The translations under genes were made by a program, and so were the position numbers. A DNA stretch of 64,000 bases from an uncultured Pseudomonadota bacterium. Lineage in GTDB: Bacteria; Myxococcota_A; UBA796; SXON01. The stretch is taken from positions 1-64,000 of the forward strand of contig CAISIK010000027.1 of NCBI GenBank assembly GCA_903885375.1, read 5' to 3'. A model generated the notes under the pieces. It saw only the letters and a program-made list of their open reading frames with translations, was not told the origin of the DNA and did no database searches. Positions 17,471-26,197 of the stretch are shown in pieces (the stretch's first letter is position 1; each line of letters begins with the position of its first letter).

Positions 17471-18109
17471 ATGCTGCTCGTCAACACCGCTTCGGCCGCG
17501 TGGCTGGCCACCGTTTCCGGAATGGACGACCCCTGCTGCGCGCAGAAGGTGGTCACGGCGCTCCAGTCGGTGCCCGCCGTCACGGCGGTGGCCGCGAACT
17601 TCGAGGCCGGCCAGGCCTGCCTCCAAGCGTCGGTCCCGCTCACTTCGGGCGCGCTGGGCACGGCGTTGGCCTCCGCCGGCTACAGCCTCGTCAGCCTGGC
17701 CGAAGTGGAGGCCTGCCCCGCCGGAATGCAGCCCGCGGCCGACCCGTGGGCGGCGGCCAAGGGGCTCGATGTGGTCACGATCTCCCACGGTGCGCGGGTC
17801 GACCTCACCCCCGTGCAGGGGAAGTTCACCGTCTTCGACTTCGGCGCCCCGTGGTGCGCGCCCTGCCATACCGGCGCGGCCCTGCTCACCACGTACATGG
17901 GCAGCCACGCGGATGTGGCCGCGCGGGTCGTGTGGCTCGACGCGGGCGATGCCAAGGCCTCGTTCGCGCTGCCGGTCGTCACCCAGCACCTCGCCTTCGC
18001 CGAGGGCCTCCCCTGGTACAAGGTTGTCGGCCCGGACGGCAAGAAGCTCTACGAAGGGAGCGTGGCCAGCGCCGCGATCACGGCGATCGACCGCCGGCGG
18101 GCCCGGTGA
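17471..18109 (+). CDS. HMA-like plus thioredoxin-fold protein
   Basis: 212 aa. Residues about 8-75 resemble a heavy-metal-associated (HMA) domain, with the metal loop changed to GMDDPCCAQKV so that two Cys are adjacent. Residues about 115-205 form a thioredoxin fold with FGAPWCAPCHTG, the CxxC redox motif. The combination suggests a thiol-redox or copper-handling role. No clear signal peptide is visible if it starts at ATG 17471; the earlier ATG at 17435 adds a basic 12-residue extension. The stop forms TGATG with the next ATG at 18109. Confidence 0.65.
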   Translation: MLLVNTASAAWLATVSGMDDPCCAQKVVTALQSVPAVTAVAANFEAGQACLQASVPLTSGALGTALASAGYSLVSLAEVEACPAGMQPAADPWAAAKGLDVVTISHGARVDLTPVQGKFTVFDFGAPWCAPCHTGAALLTTYMGSHADVAARVVWLDAGDAKASFALPVVTQHLAFAEGLPWYKVVGPDGKKLYEGSVASAAITAIDRRRAR

Positions 18110-18312
18110 TGGCCACCGTCCGGACCCTCACGCTCCGCGCCGTCGTGGGCGCCATGCTCTACGCGATGATGGCGCCCGCCGCCCACGCCACGTGACCCGG
18201 TTGAAGCAACCCGAACCTCCAGGTTGGAGGCTCCCGCGCACAGCCGTACCTTGATGCCGGCCGGTTCCGGCTCGACACGCAGGCCATCTTCCAGGCCACC
18301 CGCATCCAGCAC
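18109..18312 (+). pseudogene. Signal-peptide start of the outer-membrane gene, broken by two in-frame stops
   Basis: From ATG 18109, which overlaps the upstream stop as TGATG, 28 codons encode a good signal peptide ending PAAHA-T. A TGA (18193) and a second TGA (18202) follow. After these the same frame reads on without stops through QPYLDAGRFRLDTQAIF into the gene at 18313. The mature-looking sequence thus continues upstream of the first usable start of the next ORF. Either the gene carries nonsense mutations or there is a local sequence error. Confidence 0.5.
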
Positions 18313-19155
18313 GTGGCCAACTGCCCCGAGGTGGACCCTCTCCTCTGCGCCACCACCGGGATTCCCGAGCACTGGCACGATCAGGCGATCACCTGGCTCC
18401 GCGTGGATGCGCTGCTCAGCGCGGGACTCGGCAAGGGGTGGGCCGTGGCTGCGGGCCTCCCGTTCGACGTTCGGGCCATCACAGTGGACTACACCCGCGA
18501 CGGTGAGCCCTACACACCGCCCTACGACGACATCCACCATAGGGACGAGGTCCTCCTCGGCCCGGTCGATGGGAGCCTCTGGCTGAAGCGGACGTGGATG
18601 GCCGGAAGTGTGGTGCTCACGCCCTCCGTGGGCAGCTCGCTCCCCATCGGGCACACCGAAGCCGACCCCTTCGCGCTCACCGAGGAGGGCAAGAAACACC
18701 AGCACATGCAGTTCGGTACGGGCACCTTCGATCCGCTCGTGAGCGTTGACGCGGTCGTTCGGGCCGGGCGGTTCGGCGCGCTGGCCACGGCGTCGTCGCG
18801 GCTCCCGATCCAGGAGGGGGCCAACGGCTACCGGGCGCCCCGCACGGTGGTGGTGAGCGTCGGGCCCACGTTCGCGGCCACCCCGAAGGTGTACACGTGG
18901 CTCCTCGCCGAAGGGGCGTACGAGGGCGAGGAGCTGTGGCACGGGGAGGCGTACGGCGGGCGGGCGTCGGTGTCGGCCTCGGCGGGCGCGCTCTACTCCG
19001 TGAACCACGACCTGTCCTTGCAGCTCACCGCGCGGGTGCCCGTCTGGGAGGCCGTGCACCACACCGACGAGGACGCATCGGTGTCCCAACCGCTCAGCGT
19101 GGCGGCGGGGGTGTCCTGGGCCTTCGGGAAGCGCGCGGTGGAAGAGGGCGAGTAG
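18313..19155 (+). CDS. Outer-membrane beta-barrel-like protein (start lost, see 18109)
   Basis: 280 aa from GTG 18313. The sequence alternates in the way of transmembrane beta strands (WLRVDALLSAGLGKGWAVAAGLPFDVRAI, GSVVLTPSVGSSLPIGH, YSVNHDLSLQLTARVPVWEA) and ends with GVSWAF, consistent with an outer-membrane barrel of the transporter or MetA-pathway type. It lacks a signal peptide as it stands. The missing signal is encoded in the same frame upstream, beyond two TGA codons. The preceding redox/HMA gene suggests a link to metal or thiol handling, but this is weak. Confidence 0.55.
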   Translation: MANCPEVDPLLCATTGIPEHWHDQAITWLRVDALLSAGLGKGWAVAAGLPFDVRAITVDYTRDGEPYTPPYDDIHHRDEVLLGPVDGSLWLKRTWMAGSVVLTPSVGSSLPIGHTEADPFALTEEGKKHQHMQFGTGTFDPLVSVDAVVRAGRFGALATASSRLPIQEGANGYRAPRTVVVSVGPTFAATPKVYTWLLAEGAYEGEELWHGEAYGGRASVSASAGALYSVNHDLSLQLTARVPVWEAVHHTDEDASVSQPLSVAAGVSWAFGKRAVEEGE

Positions 19156-19192
19156 GGAAGCCGAACGCGTCGGGGTCACGTTAGGTAGAGCT

Positions 19193-20710
19193 GTGCTTTC
19201 CCTTCTCCTCGCCTGTGAAACCGAGCCGGACGCTTCGGTTCCGCTGCATGTGGATGACGGGGTGGAGCTCGGCGAGGTTCTGGCGTGCGCCGACCCCGCG
19301 CCCGCCACCACCTACACCGAGGTCGGCGAGAGCTGGGGCTTGCAGGCGCCCCTCAACCGCTTCGACCAGCACGAGGAGAGTCCCAGCATCGCCACCGGAG
19401 ACATCGATGGCGACGGTCTGGATGACGTCGTCATCGTGAACTCCAACGGGAATTCGCACCAGTACCGGAGCACCGGCGCCGGTTTCGAGGTGGTGGACAT
19501 CAGCAAGCTCATCACCTCGAACCTCGGTATCCTCCTCTTTGACACGGACGGCGACGGGGACCTCGACCTGATGTTGGGGGGCGCAACCCCGCGCACCCTC
19601 ACCAACACCGCGGGAACGTTCAGCGCCGGCCCGGCCTTGCCGGTGCTCCCCGCCGAGACGGTCGGCGAAAACGTGATGGCGCACGAATTCGCGCCGGGCG
19701 ACCTCGACGGGGACGGCGTTTTGGAGTTCTACGTTCCGAGCACCTACAATTTCGATGACTTCGAGGTGCAGTTCAACGACATGATCCTGAAGGGAGGGGA
19801 GGATGTCTGGCAATATGATGTCGATACCGTGCCTCCCGCCGTGGGCGAGCGCCACGGGATGGACGCGCTCTGGTTCGACGCAGACGCGGACGGTGACCAG
19901 GACGTGTACGTCGTGAACGACTTCGGCATGCTTCAGGGGTCGAGCACGCTCCTGCGCAACGACGGCGGCGTGCTCACTTCCCTGGAGGAGAGCTGCTACT
20001 GCGCCGCCCTGTTCAACGCCAAGGGGGTGGACGTCGATGATTTTGACGGGGACGGTCGGGTGGACATCTACGTCAGCGCCAACCCCTTCAACACCCTGTT
20101 CCAGCAGCTCGCCGACGGCACATTCGTGGATGTGAGCACGTCGGTGAACGCCTGGGCGGTCGATGCAGACGCCACCGGCTGGGGCGGCATCTTCGTCGAC
20201 TTCGACAACGACGGTCAGCGTGACCTCTTCCCCGCGCAGGGCGACCGCTGGAACCCGGCGGTGGACCATCCCCGGGTCACCGTGCCGATGAAGCTCCTCC
20301 GTCAGGACGGGGGGTGGTTTTCCGACGTGGCGGGCGACCTCGGGCTGTCGGCCACGGGTTCCTTTCGGGCCGTGTCCGCGCTCGACCTCAACGCCGACGG
20401 CGTTGAGGATCTGCTGATCACCCAGATCGAGGACCGTCCGCAGCTGTACCTGTCCGACAGCTGCACCGAAGCCGGCTGGCTGGAGGTCGAGGCCCCCATC
20501 GGGAGCCGCGTCCAGGTCGAGGCGGGAGGTCGCACGCAAACCAACTGGGTGAAGACCGACGCCGGCTACCAGTCCCACCGCGCCCCGCGCGTGCACTTCG
20601 GGCTGGGGGAGGCGGAGACGATCGACCGGCTGACCGTTACCCTTCCTGACGGTCGGGCGCTGGCGGCCACGGGGATCGAGGCGCGGCGGCGCGTCGTGGT
20701 GCCGGGCTGA
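19193..20710 (+). CDS. FG-GAP/VCBS repeat lipoprotein with ASPIC/UnbV C-terminus
   Basis: 505 aa. At least five calcium-loop repeats of the form DIDGDGLDDVV, DTDGDGDLDLM, DLDGDGVLEFY, DDFDGDGRVDIY and DFDNDGQRDLF indicate an integrin-like beta-propeller. The C-terminal 90 residues (GSRVQVEAGGRTQTNWV to IDRLTVTLPDGR) match the ASPIC/UnbV domain. The product starts MLSLLLAC at GTG 19193, again a minimal lipobox signal, with TTAGGT 6 nt upstream. It is probably an exported adhesion or enzyme-associated protein. Confidence 0.8.
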   Translation: MLSLLLACETEPDASVPLHVDDGVELGEVLACADPAPATTYTEVGESWGLQAPLNRFDQHEESPSIATGDIDGDGLDDVVIVNSNGNSHQYRSTGAGFEVVDISKLITSNLGILLFDTDGDGDLDLMLGGATPRTLTNTAGTFSAGPALPVLPAETVGENVMAHEFAPGDLDGDGVLEFYVPSTYNFDDFEVQFNDMILKGGEDVWQYDVDTVPPAVGERHGMDALWFDADADGDQDVYVVNDFGMLQGSSTLLRNDGGVLTSLEESCYCAALFNAKGVDVDDFDGDGRVDIYVSANPFNTLFQQLADGTFVDVSTSVNAWAVDADATGWGGIFVDFDNDGQRDLFPAQGDRWNPAVDHPRVTVPMKLLRQDGGWFSDVAGDLGLSATGSFRAVSALDLNADGVEDLLITQIEDRPQLYLSDSCTEAGWLEVEAPIGSRVQVEAGGRTQTNWVKTDAGYQSHRAPRVHFGLGEAETIDRLTVTLPDGRALAATGIEARRRVVVPG

Positions 20711-20713
20711 CGC

Positions 20714-21190
20714 TCACGGGGCGTCTTCATCTCCGACGATGACGGCCACCGAGTCGGATGCGGCACGGCCCTCGCTGTCGGTGGCCTCCAACGTGAGCGT
20801 CACCGACACGTTCTTGAGGCTGCGGGTGTAGTCCGACGTGAACCCGAGGTACCCGTACATGCCGGTGTAGAGGTGCCCGCACGGCGCTTCCGATCCCATC
20901 GCCACCCGGTAGGTCTGGTCGGAGATGACCGACCCATCGTCGTTCCGGGTGATGGTGTAGTGCACGATCACGATCTCGTCGGTGTTCCAGAGGCGCAGGC
21001 TGCCGTAGATGTGTTCTCCGCCCTGCGCGCCGGTCACCATGAACACGGTGTCGCCCTCCTGAAGCTCCTCGAAGGTCAGCACACCGGTGCCCGCGAGCGC
21101 CGAGGGTTCCTCGTCGAAACAATCCACCGCGGTGTCCTCCGCCGTGGCGCAGGCCATCATCATCAGCGGCAGAAGGTGACGCGGAGACAT
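20714..21190 (-). CDS. Small lipoprotein
   Basis: 158 aa. MSPRHLLPLMMMACATAEDTA carries a lipobox (MMAC). The mature domain is beta-rich with one Cys pair and reads like an immunoglobulin-like or PKD-like fold (NVSVTLTLEATDSEGRAASDSVAV). No named family. It is convergent with the FG-GAP gene, with 3 nt between their stops. Confidence 0.6.
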   Translation of the reverse strand: MSPRHLLPLMMMACATAEDTAVDCFDEEPSALAGTGVLTFEELQEGDTVFMVTGAQGGEHIYGSLRLWNTDEIVIVHYTITRNDDGSVISDQTYRVAMGSEAPCGHLYTGMYGYLGFTSDYTRSLKNVSVTLTLEATDSEGRAASDSVAVIVGDEDAP

Positions 21191-21263
21191 GGCGCGGACC
21201 CCGGCGGGGAAGGTGCGCCATCGTACTCCCGCCGGCAGCCGGGGGACAGGGGGAGCCAACGGA

Positions 21264-22010
21264 CTACCGCCGCATGCGCCGCTCGAACCACAGCGCCCCG
21301 CCGGGCAGGAGCGCGCTCCCGAAGGCGAGGCCCGTGTCGGCGAGGCTCCAGCCGCCCGCGCGTTTCGCTTCCAGGAGGCTGTTCACGTAGAGGACAGTGA
21401 GGATGCCGTGCACCCATCCGAACCAGCCCTGGCCGCCGTCAAGCACGATGCCGGCGCCGTACTTCAGCGGCATGTACACGACGAAGAGGGCGATGGCGCT
21501 CGCGGCCTCGAAGCGGCTCCACCGCCAGAAGCCGGCGAGGATGGCCTTGGCTTCGTCGGGTGCGGGGTCGGCCGGGGGGTTCGGCAGGCCGCGGCCGAGC
21601 CAGAGGGCGATCCCCACGGCGAGGGCGGCGCCGAGCGCGGCGTAGGCGACCCACGCGCCGCCCGCCGAGCGGCCCACCATCGCGCCGATCGTGGCGCCGA
21701 GGGCCGCGCGGGCGAGGATGCCGCGGCGCGTGTTCCGCGCGGCGGGGCGGGAGCCGAGCAGGGCGAGATGCAGGGCCAGCAGGCTCAGCAGCATGCTGCC
21801 GCTCACCCAGGGGGCGCCGAGCGAGCCGCCGGCGTGCTTGAGGAGCCCGTAGCCCGCGAACCAGCTCAGGAAGAAGCCGACGGGGAGCATGCCCCACGCC
21901 GCCACGATGCGCTCCTTCTGGGATTTGGGCCCGGTCGAGAGCATCACGCCCCCGGCGAAGAGGGCGAACCCGACGAACTTCAGCACACGGAGAACGAGCC
22001 AGATGTCCAT
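21264..22010 (-). CDS. Polytopic membrane protein with DUF3817-like C-terminal part
   Basis: 248 aa with about seven hydrophobic spans. The C-terminal segment YMPLKYGAGIVLDGG followed by WVHGILTVLYVNSL has the look of DUF3817 membrane proteins, whose function is unknown. The N-terminal half (LKFVGFALFAGGVML, WGMLPVGFFLSWFAGYGLLK) is a second hydrophobic module. It lies just downstream of the helicase gene on the same strand (9-nt gap), so the two may be cotranscribed. Confidence 0.6.
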   Translation of the reverse strand: MDIWLVLRVLKFVGFALFAGGVMLSTGPKSQKERIVAAWGMLPVGFFLSWFAGYGLLKHAGGSLGAPWVSGSMLLSLLALHLALLGSRPAARNTRRGILARAALGATIGAMVGRSAGGAWVAYAALGAALAVGIALWLGRGLPNPPADPAPDEAKAILAGFWRWSRFEAASAIALFVVYMPLKYGAGIVLDGGQGWFGWVHGILTVLYVNSLLEAKRAGGWSLADTGLAFGSALLPGGALWFERRMRR

Positions 22011-22019
22011 GCCGGCGGG

Positions 22020-24341
22020 CTATCGCGGCCCGGCGTCGGCAGGGGGGGGCCTCGGTACGGGGCGGGCGAAGAACTCGGCGAGCTCCTCCCAGGGGCGGCT
22101 GGTCGGCGAGGGGGCCCACGCCTCGGGCAGGTAGGCCTGCAGCTCGTTCTGGAGGAACCGCCGGCACACGAGCACGACGGCGCCGCGGTCCTCGGGGCGG
22201 CGGATCACCCGGCCGGCCGCCTGTACCACCCGCGTCATGCCGGGCTGGATGGAGGCGAGGCCGAAGCCATCGTCCCACCGTCGTTCGTTCCACTCGGTGA
22301 GGAGCTGCGTTTCGAGCGTGGGGGGAGGGAACGAGGGGCCGATGATCAAGGCGGCGGCGAGGGCGCCGGCGGGGAGGTCCACGCTCTCCCCGAACACCCC
22401 GCCGAGCACCGCAGCGAGCACCCGATCCGGCTCCGCCATGGCCGCGGCCGCCTCGGAGCGGGCGGCGGGGGACATGCCCGGCCGCTGGACCACCCGCTCG
22501 CGGCCGGGGAGCTCGAGTCCGGCCATCAGGTCGTTCATCTGCTCGAAGCTGCCGAAGAAGAGCGCCACGTTGCCCGGCACCGCCGCCACGCAGCGTTCAA
22601 TGAGGTCGAGCACCCGGGGGCGCTCCCGCTCCCGGTCCTTCCAGGCGGTGGACACGCCCCGAGCCACGAGCACGAGCCGGTTCTCGGCGGGGAGGTCGGC
22701 CTCCACCGCGAGCTCGGAGAAGCGGGAGGCCGGCACACCGATGCGCTCGCGCCAGAACCAGGTGGGGTGCAGGGTGGCGCTCACGCCCACGACGGCCGCG
22801 CAGGCGGCCATGCGCTCCTCCAGCAGGAAGGCCGCATCACGGCACACGAGCTGGATGCTGGCGCCGTCGGTGAGGGTGACCACCTCCTCGCCGGCGCGGT
22901 CGGCGTAGGTGGAGAGGCGGAAGAGGGCCTGGCCCAGGAGGCGCCAGGGGTCCTCGCCGGGGCGCGGGTCGGCCTCCACGGCGCGCGCGTGCTCGAAGGC
23001 GAGGGCGTCGTAGTGGGTGAGGGTGTCGGCGAGGGCGCCTTCGTCGGGCTCCCAGGGGCGCACCTCGCCGGAGGCGGCTTCGTCGAGGAGCCAGCCGCGT
23101 ACGGTGTCGGCCAGCTCGCGGAAGGGGGCGCCCCCAGCGCCGGGGTAGCGGGTGTCGATGGCGTCGAGGAGCGAGGCGTCGAGGTGCGCGGAGGCCCACC
23201 CCCGCGCGCGGTCGGGGAGCTGGTGCGCCTCGTCGACCACCACGACGAACCGCCGCGGCGCGCCGAAGCCGAAGCAGGCGCGGAGGTGCACGTCGGGGTC
23301 GAAGGCGTAGTTGAGGTCGGCGATGACCACGTCGGCCACGTGGGCGGCGTACTCGACGGCGAGCGCCCAGGCGCAGGCCCCCTGCCGGGCGGCTTCGGCG
23401 GCCACCGCCTCGGGCAGCACGATGCCCGCTTCGGCGAGGGGCACGAGGTCGGCGAGCTCGGCGGTGCCGACACAGTCGCCCCGGGCGCATGCGGGGCAGG
23501 CCTCCGCGCGGGAGGGTACCACCACGGCGCGCAGCGGCAGGCCGGCGGCGCGCATCCGCTGGAGCGTGTCGAGCACGATCCAGCGCTGGGTGCCGCGGGC
23601 GGTGGCCCAGAAGCACCCGAGGTCGGCGCGGAAGCACTCGGCGAGGGCGCCGGCGAGCACCGGGGCGGTCTTGCCGAGGCCGGTGGGGGCGGTCAGGGCG
23701 AGCACCTCTCCCCGTGCGGCAGCGTTCTGCACCGCCTCGAGGATGTCGGCCTGGCCGAGGCGGAGCGCGGGGAAGGGGAAGGGGATCGACGCATCCCGCC
23801 GCAGGTGGCGCCACGCGAGCCAGAGGCCGCGGGCCCGCACGCGGGCGGCGAGCCAGGCCCGGAGCCAGGCGGCGAAGGAGGGGTCGGCGTGCATCGGCAC
23901 GACGCGTTGGCTGCCATCGACCAGCGACACGAGGCGCAGCCGGCCCTGCGGGCGCGGGAGCTTCGCGGCTTCGGCCATGAACAGGTAGGCGCACAGCTGG
24001 CGCGACCAGGCCTCGGCCACCTCGGCCGAGGCGAGCGCCGCTTCGCCGAGGCCCACCGACTTCACCTCCTCCACGAGTGTGTGGCCGTCGAGCATCTCCA
24101 CCACGCCGTCCACCCGTGCGGTGATCACGCACCGCCAGTCCTCCACCTCCTCCGTGTGCCGCCAGCTCTCCTCGTGCCGGGTGCCCTCCTCCGCCGTTTC
24201 CCTCGCCGCCCGGTGGGCGCCCGCCCCGGCCCGGGCGCGGGCGCGCGGGGACATCGCCAGCCCGCCCAGCTCCGCGCGCGCGCCTCCGAGGTCGCGCACG
24301 GCGAGCTCGAGCGTGCGGGTATCGTCGTGCCAGCGCAGCAA
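22020..24341 (-). CDS. XPD/DinG-type helicase with N-terminal PD-(D/E)XK-like domain
   Basis: About 773 aa. The N-terminal part has RVDGVVEM followed by LVEEVKSVG, the Asp...Glu-x-Lys pattern of PD-(D/E)XK nucleases (Cas4/RecB-like). The helicase follows: APTGLGKTAP (Walker A), CPACARGDC (iron-sulfur Cys region), VVVDEAHQLPD (DEAH), GVSATL (motif III) and QAAGRVIRRPEDRG (motif VI). The ATG at 24431 overlaps the divergent DUF4139 gene's start; the TTG at 24341, preceded by GGGGGCG, is more plausible. It probably unwinds DNA 5'-3' and may process ends. Confidence 0.8.
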   Translation of the reverse strand: MLRWHDDTRTLELAVRDLGGARAELGGLAMSPRARARAGAGAHRAARETAEEGTRHEESWRHTEEVEDWRCVITARVDGVVEMLDGHTLVEEVKSVGLGEAALASAEVAEAWSRQLCAYLFMAEAAKLPRPQGRLRLVSLVDGSQRVVPMHADPSFAAWLRAWLAARVRARGLWLAWRHLRRDASIPFPFPALRLGQADILEAVQNAAARGEVLALTAPTGLGKTAPVLAGALAECFRADLGCFWATARGTQRWIVLDTLQRMRAAGLPLRAVVVPSRAEACPACARGDCVGTAELADLVPLAEAGIVLPEAVAAEAARQGACAWALAVEYAAHVADVVIADLNYAFDPDVHLRACFGFGAPRRFVVVVDEAHQLPDRARGWASAHLDASLLDAIDTRYPGAGGAPFRELADTVRGWLLDEAASGEVRPWEPDEGALADTLTHYDALAFEHARAVEADPRPGEDPWRLLGQALFRLSTYADRAGEEVVTLTDGASIQLVCRDAAFLLEERMAACAAVVGVSATLHPTWFWRERIGVPASRFSELAVEADLPAENRLVLVARGVSTAWKDRERERPRVLDLIERCVAAVPGNVALFFGSFEQMNDLMAGLELPGRERVVQRPGMSPAARSEAAAAMAEPDRVLAAVLGGVFGESVDLPAGALAAALIIGPSFPPPTLETQLLTEWNERRWDDGFGLASIQPGMTRVVQAAGRVIRRPEDRGAVVLVCRRFLQNELQAYLPEAWAPSPTSRPWEELAEFFARPVPRPPPADAGPR

Positions 24342-24429
24342 GGCGCCCCCGCATATCGCAGTGGAAGTGACATTCGGGGACGAACCCGGGGCGCCGTCCG
24401 GGGTCTGGGACGTCTCCCCCGGAGTTCCC

Positions 24430-26079
24430 ATGATCCTGCTCTTGATCGGTGCCGCCTTCTCGTCCGACTATGCCGCCGAAGCCAAGGAGAGGATGAAGCT
24501 CAGCTTCGACCTCGACGCGGTGCAGGCCGAGCTCGCCGCCCCGCCGGCCCCGGCCTCCGCCGCGCGCAAGGGCCGGGCGCAGGCCGAGGTCTACATCCCG
24601 CTGCCGCCGCCGCTGCCGCTGGAGCCGAACTCGGAGGTGGAGCGCGTGCTGGTGCTGCGCGACCGCGCCGTGGTGACCCGTGCCCGCACGGTGGAGCTGG
24701 CGGCCGGCACGCAGCGGGTGCGCTTCGAGGGCCTCCCGGCATCCATCGACACCACCACGCTCGCCGCCGATCTGCGCGTGGGCCGCGGCCGCGTGGTGGG
24801 CGTGGAGCTCGTGTCGGGCACGGGCGACGTCGAAGAGACCGAGCGCATCGAGGGCATCCGCAAGCGGGCGGAGGCGCTCTCGGCCGAGCTCGGCGGCCTG
24901 CGCGACCGCATCGAGTCCATCCTCGTGCAGCGGGCCTACCTCGACCGCTCCCTGCTCGGCGCCAGCGAGGCCACGCGCACCGCCCCCACGCTCGACGTCG
25001 TGAAGGGCACGCTCACCTTCCTCGGGGAGGCCGAGCGCGACCTCGCCAGCCGCCTGCGCGAGCACGAGGAGAAGGCCGGAAAGATCGGCGAGGAGCTCGC
25101 CCCGCTCCTGGTGAAGCTCCGCGACCCCAGCGCCACGGGCCTGACCGTGCGGGTGGACGTGGAGATGCCCGCCGCCGGGAAGGTGGACGTGGCGCTCCGC
25201 TACGGTGTCCTCGGCGCATCCTGGTCGCCGACCTACAGCGCGCGCCTCGACCCGGATGCCGCCGGGGTCACCTTCGAGACCCAGGCGCTCGTGCAGCAGT
25301 ACACCGGTGAGCTCTGGAAGGACGCCCGCATCGAGCTCTCCACGGCACGGCCGCTCGTGGGCGGGGCGGCGCCCGAGCTCACGCCCTGGCTGCTCGACGA
25401 GTACGGCGTGGACGCCAGCAGCATCGGGAGCACGGGCGGCGCGAGCTCCGGCGCCGGCGCGCGCGTGTACCCCGTGGACGGCAAGCGGACGCTGGCCGGC
25501 GATGGTTCGCAGGCCCGCTTCCCGCTCGCGTCGGTCACGGGCAACGTCGCGCTCGCGCTCGACACCGTCCCGCGCATCACGCCCGAGGTGTTTCGGAGCG
25601 GCCAGTTTGTGTGGACGTCCGAGAGTCCGCTCCTCCCGGGCCCCGTGGCCAGCTTCGTGGGCGGCGACTACGTCGGCAGCGCCACCATCGGCGCCATTGC
25701 CCCCGGGGAGGCCATCGGGCTCGGATTCGGGGTGGAGGACCGGGTCAAGGCCGAGCGCACGCTCGTGTCCCGGAAGATCGAGCACCTGCTGGGTTCGCGT
25801 ACGAAGACGACCGTCCGCTTCCGCACCACGGTCCGCAATTTCGGCAAGGCGGCGGCGGTGGTGAACCTCCGCGACCAGGTCCCCGTCTCCCAGGTGGACC
25901 GGATCACGGTGTCGGCCGTGGAGAGCTCGCTGGCGTCGAACGTGGACCCGACCGCTCCGGCGGGGGTGCTTGGCTGGTCGCTCTCCGTGCCGGCCGGCGG
26001 GTCGCAGCAGGTGGAAATCTGCTTCTCGGTGACGGCGCCGCGCGAGCTCCAGGGGCGGGTGGATCAGATGCTTTTGTGA
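24430..26079 (+). CDS. DUF4139/DUF4140 (mucoidy-inhibitor-A-like) protein
   Basis: 549 aa. The N-terminal region (VERVLVLRDRAVVTRARTVELAAGTQRVRFEGLP) matches DUF4140, a coiled stretch (residues about 130-220, rich in Glu, Arg and Ala) follows, and the C-terminal half (VDVALRYGVLGASWSPTYSARLD to the end) matches DUF4139. Such proteins are secreted and of unknown function. A weak signal (MILLLIGAAFSSDYA) is present, so export is likely. It is divergent from the helicase. Confidence 0.75.
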   Translation: MILLLIGAAFSSDYAAEAKERMKLSFDLDAVQAELAAPPAPASAARKGRAQAEVYIPLPPPLPLEPNSEVERVLVLRDRAVVTRARTVELAAGTQRVRFEGLPASIDTTTLAADLRVGRGRVVGVELVSGTGDVEETERIEGIRKRAEALSAELGGLRDRIESILVQRAYLDRSLLGASEATRTAPTLDVVKGTLTFLGEAERDLASRLREHEEKAGKIGEELAPLLVKLRDPSATGLTVRVDVEMPAAGKVDVALRYGVLGASWSPTYSARLDPDAAGVTFETQALVQQYTGELWKDARIELSTARPLVGGAAPELTPWLLDEYGVDASSIGSTGGASSGAGARVYPVDGKRTLAGDGSQARFPLASVTGNVALALDTVPRITPEVFRSGQFVWTSESPLLPGPVASFVGGDYVGSATIGAIAPGEAIGLGFGVEDRVKAERTLVSRKIEHLLGSRTKTTVRFRTTVRNFGKAAAVVNLRDQVPVSQVDRITVSAVESSLASNVDPTAPAGVLGWSLSVPAGGSQQVEICFSVTAPRELQGRVDQMLL

Positions 26080-26197
26080 GCCGCGCAGCTCCAGGACGAC
26101 GCCCCCTTCGCCCGCTGCGGGAGCAGCAGGCGAGCCGGTGGCCCGCGAGGTGCCCGCTGTCCCTGTTTCTCCCTTCTCCGCCGGGTTAGGCGAGCCG

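Noticed and set aside
18193-18204. Selenocysteine at the two TGA codons of the outer-membrane gene.
   Set aside because: The stops fall just after a signal peptide, no SECIS-like hairpin is obvious, and two Sec in four residues outside any catalytic motif is improbable.
21189-25310. 1373-aa plus-strand ORF (and similar very long ORFs such as 2446-5103 minus, 22837-26211 minus).
   Set aside because: High GC removes stops from antisense frames. These lie opposite recognisable genes (helicase, GH31, DUF4139) and have His/Arg/Gly-rich shadow composition.
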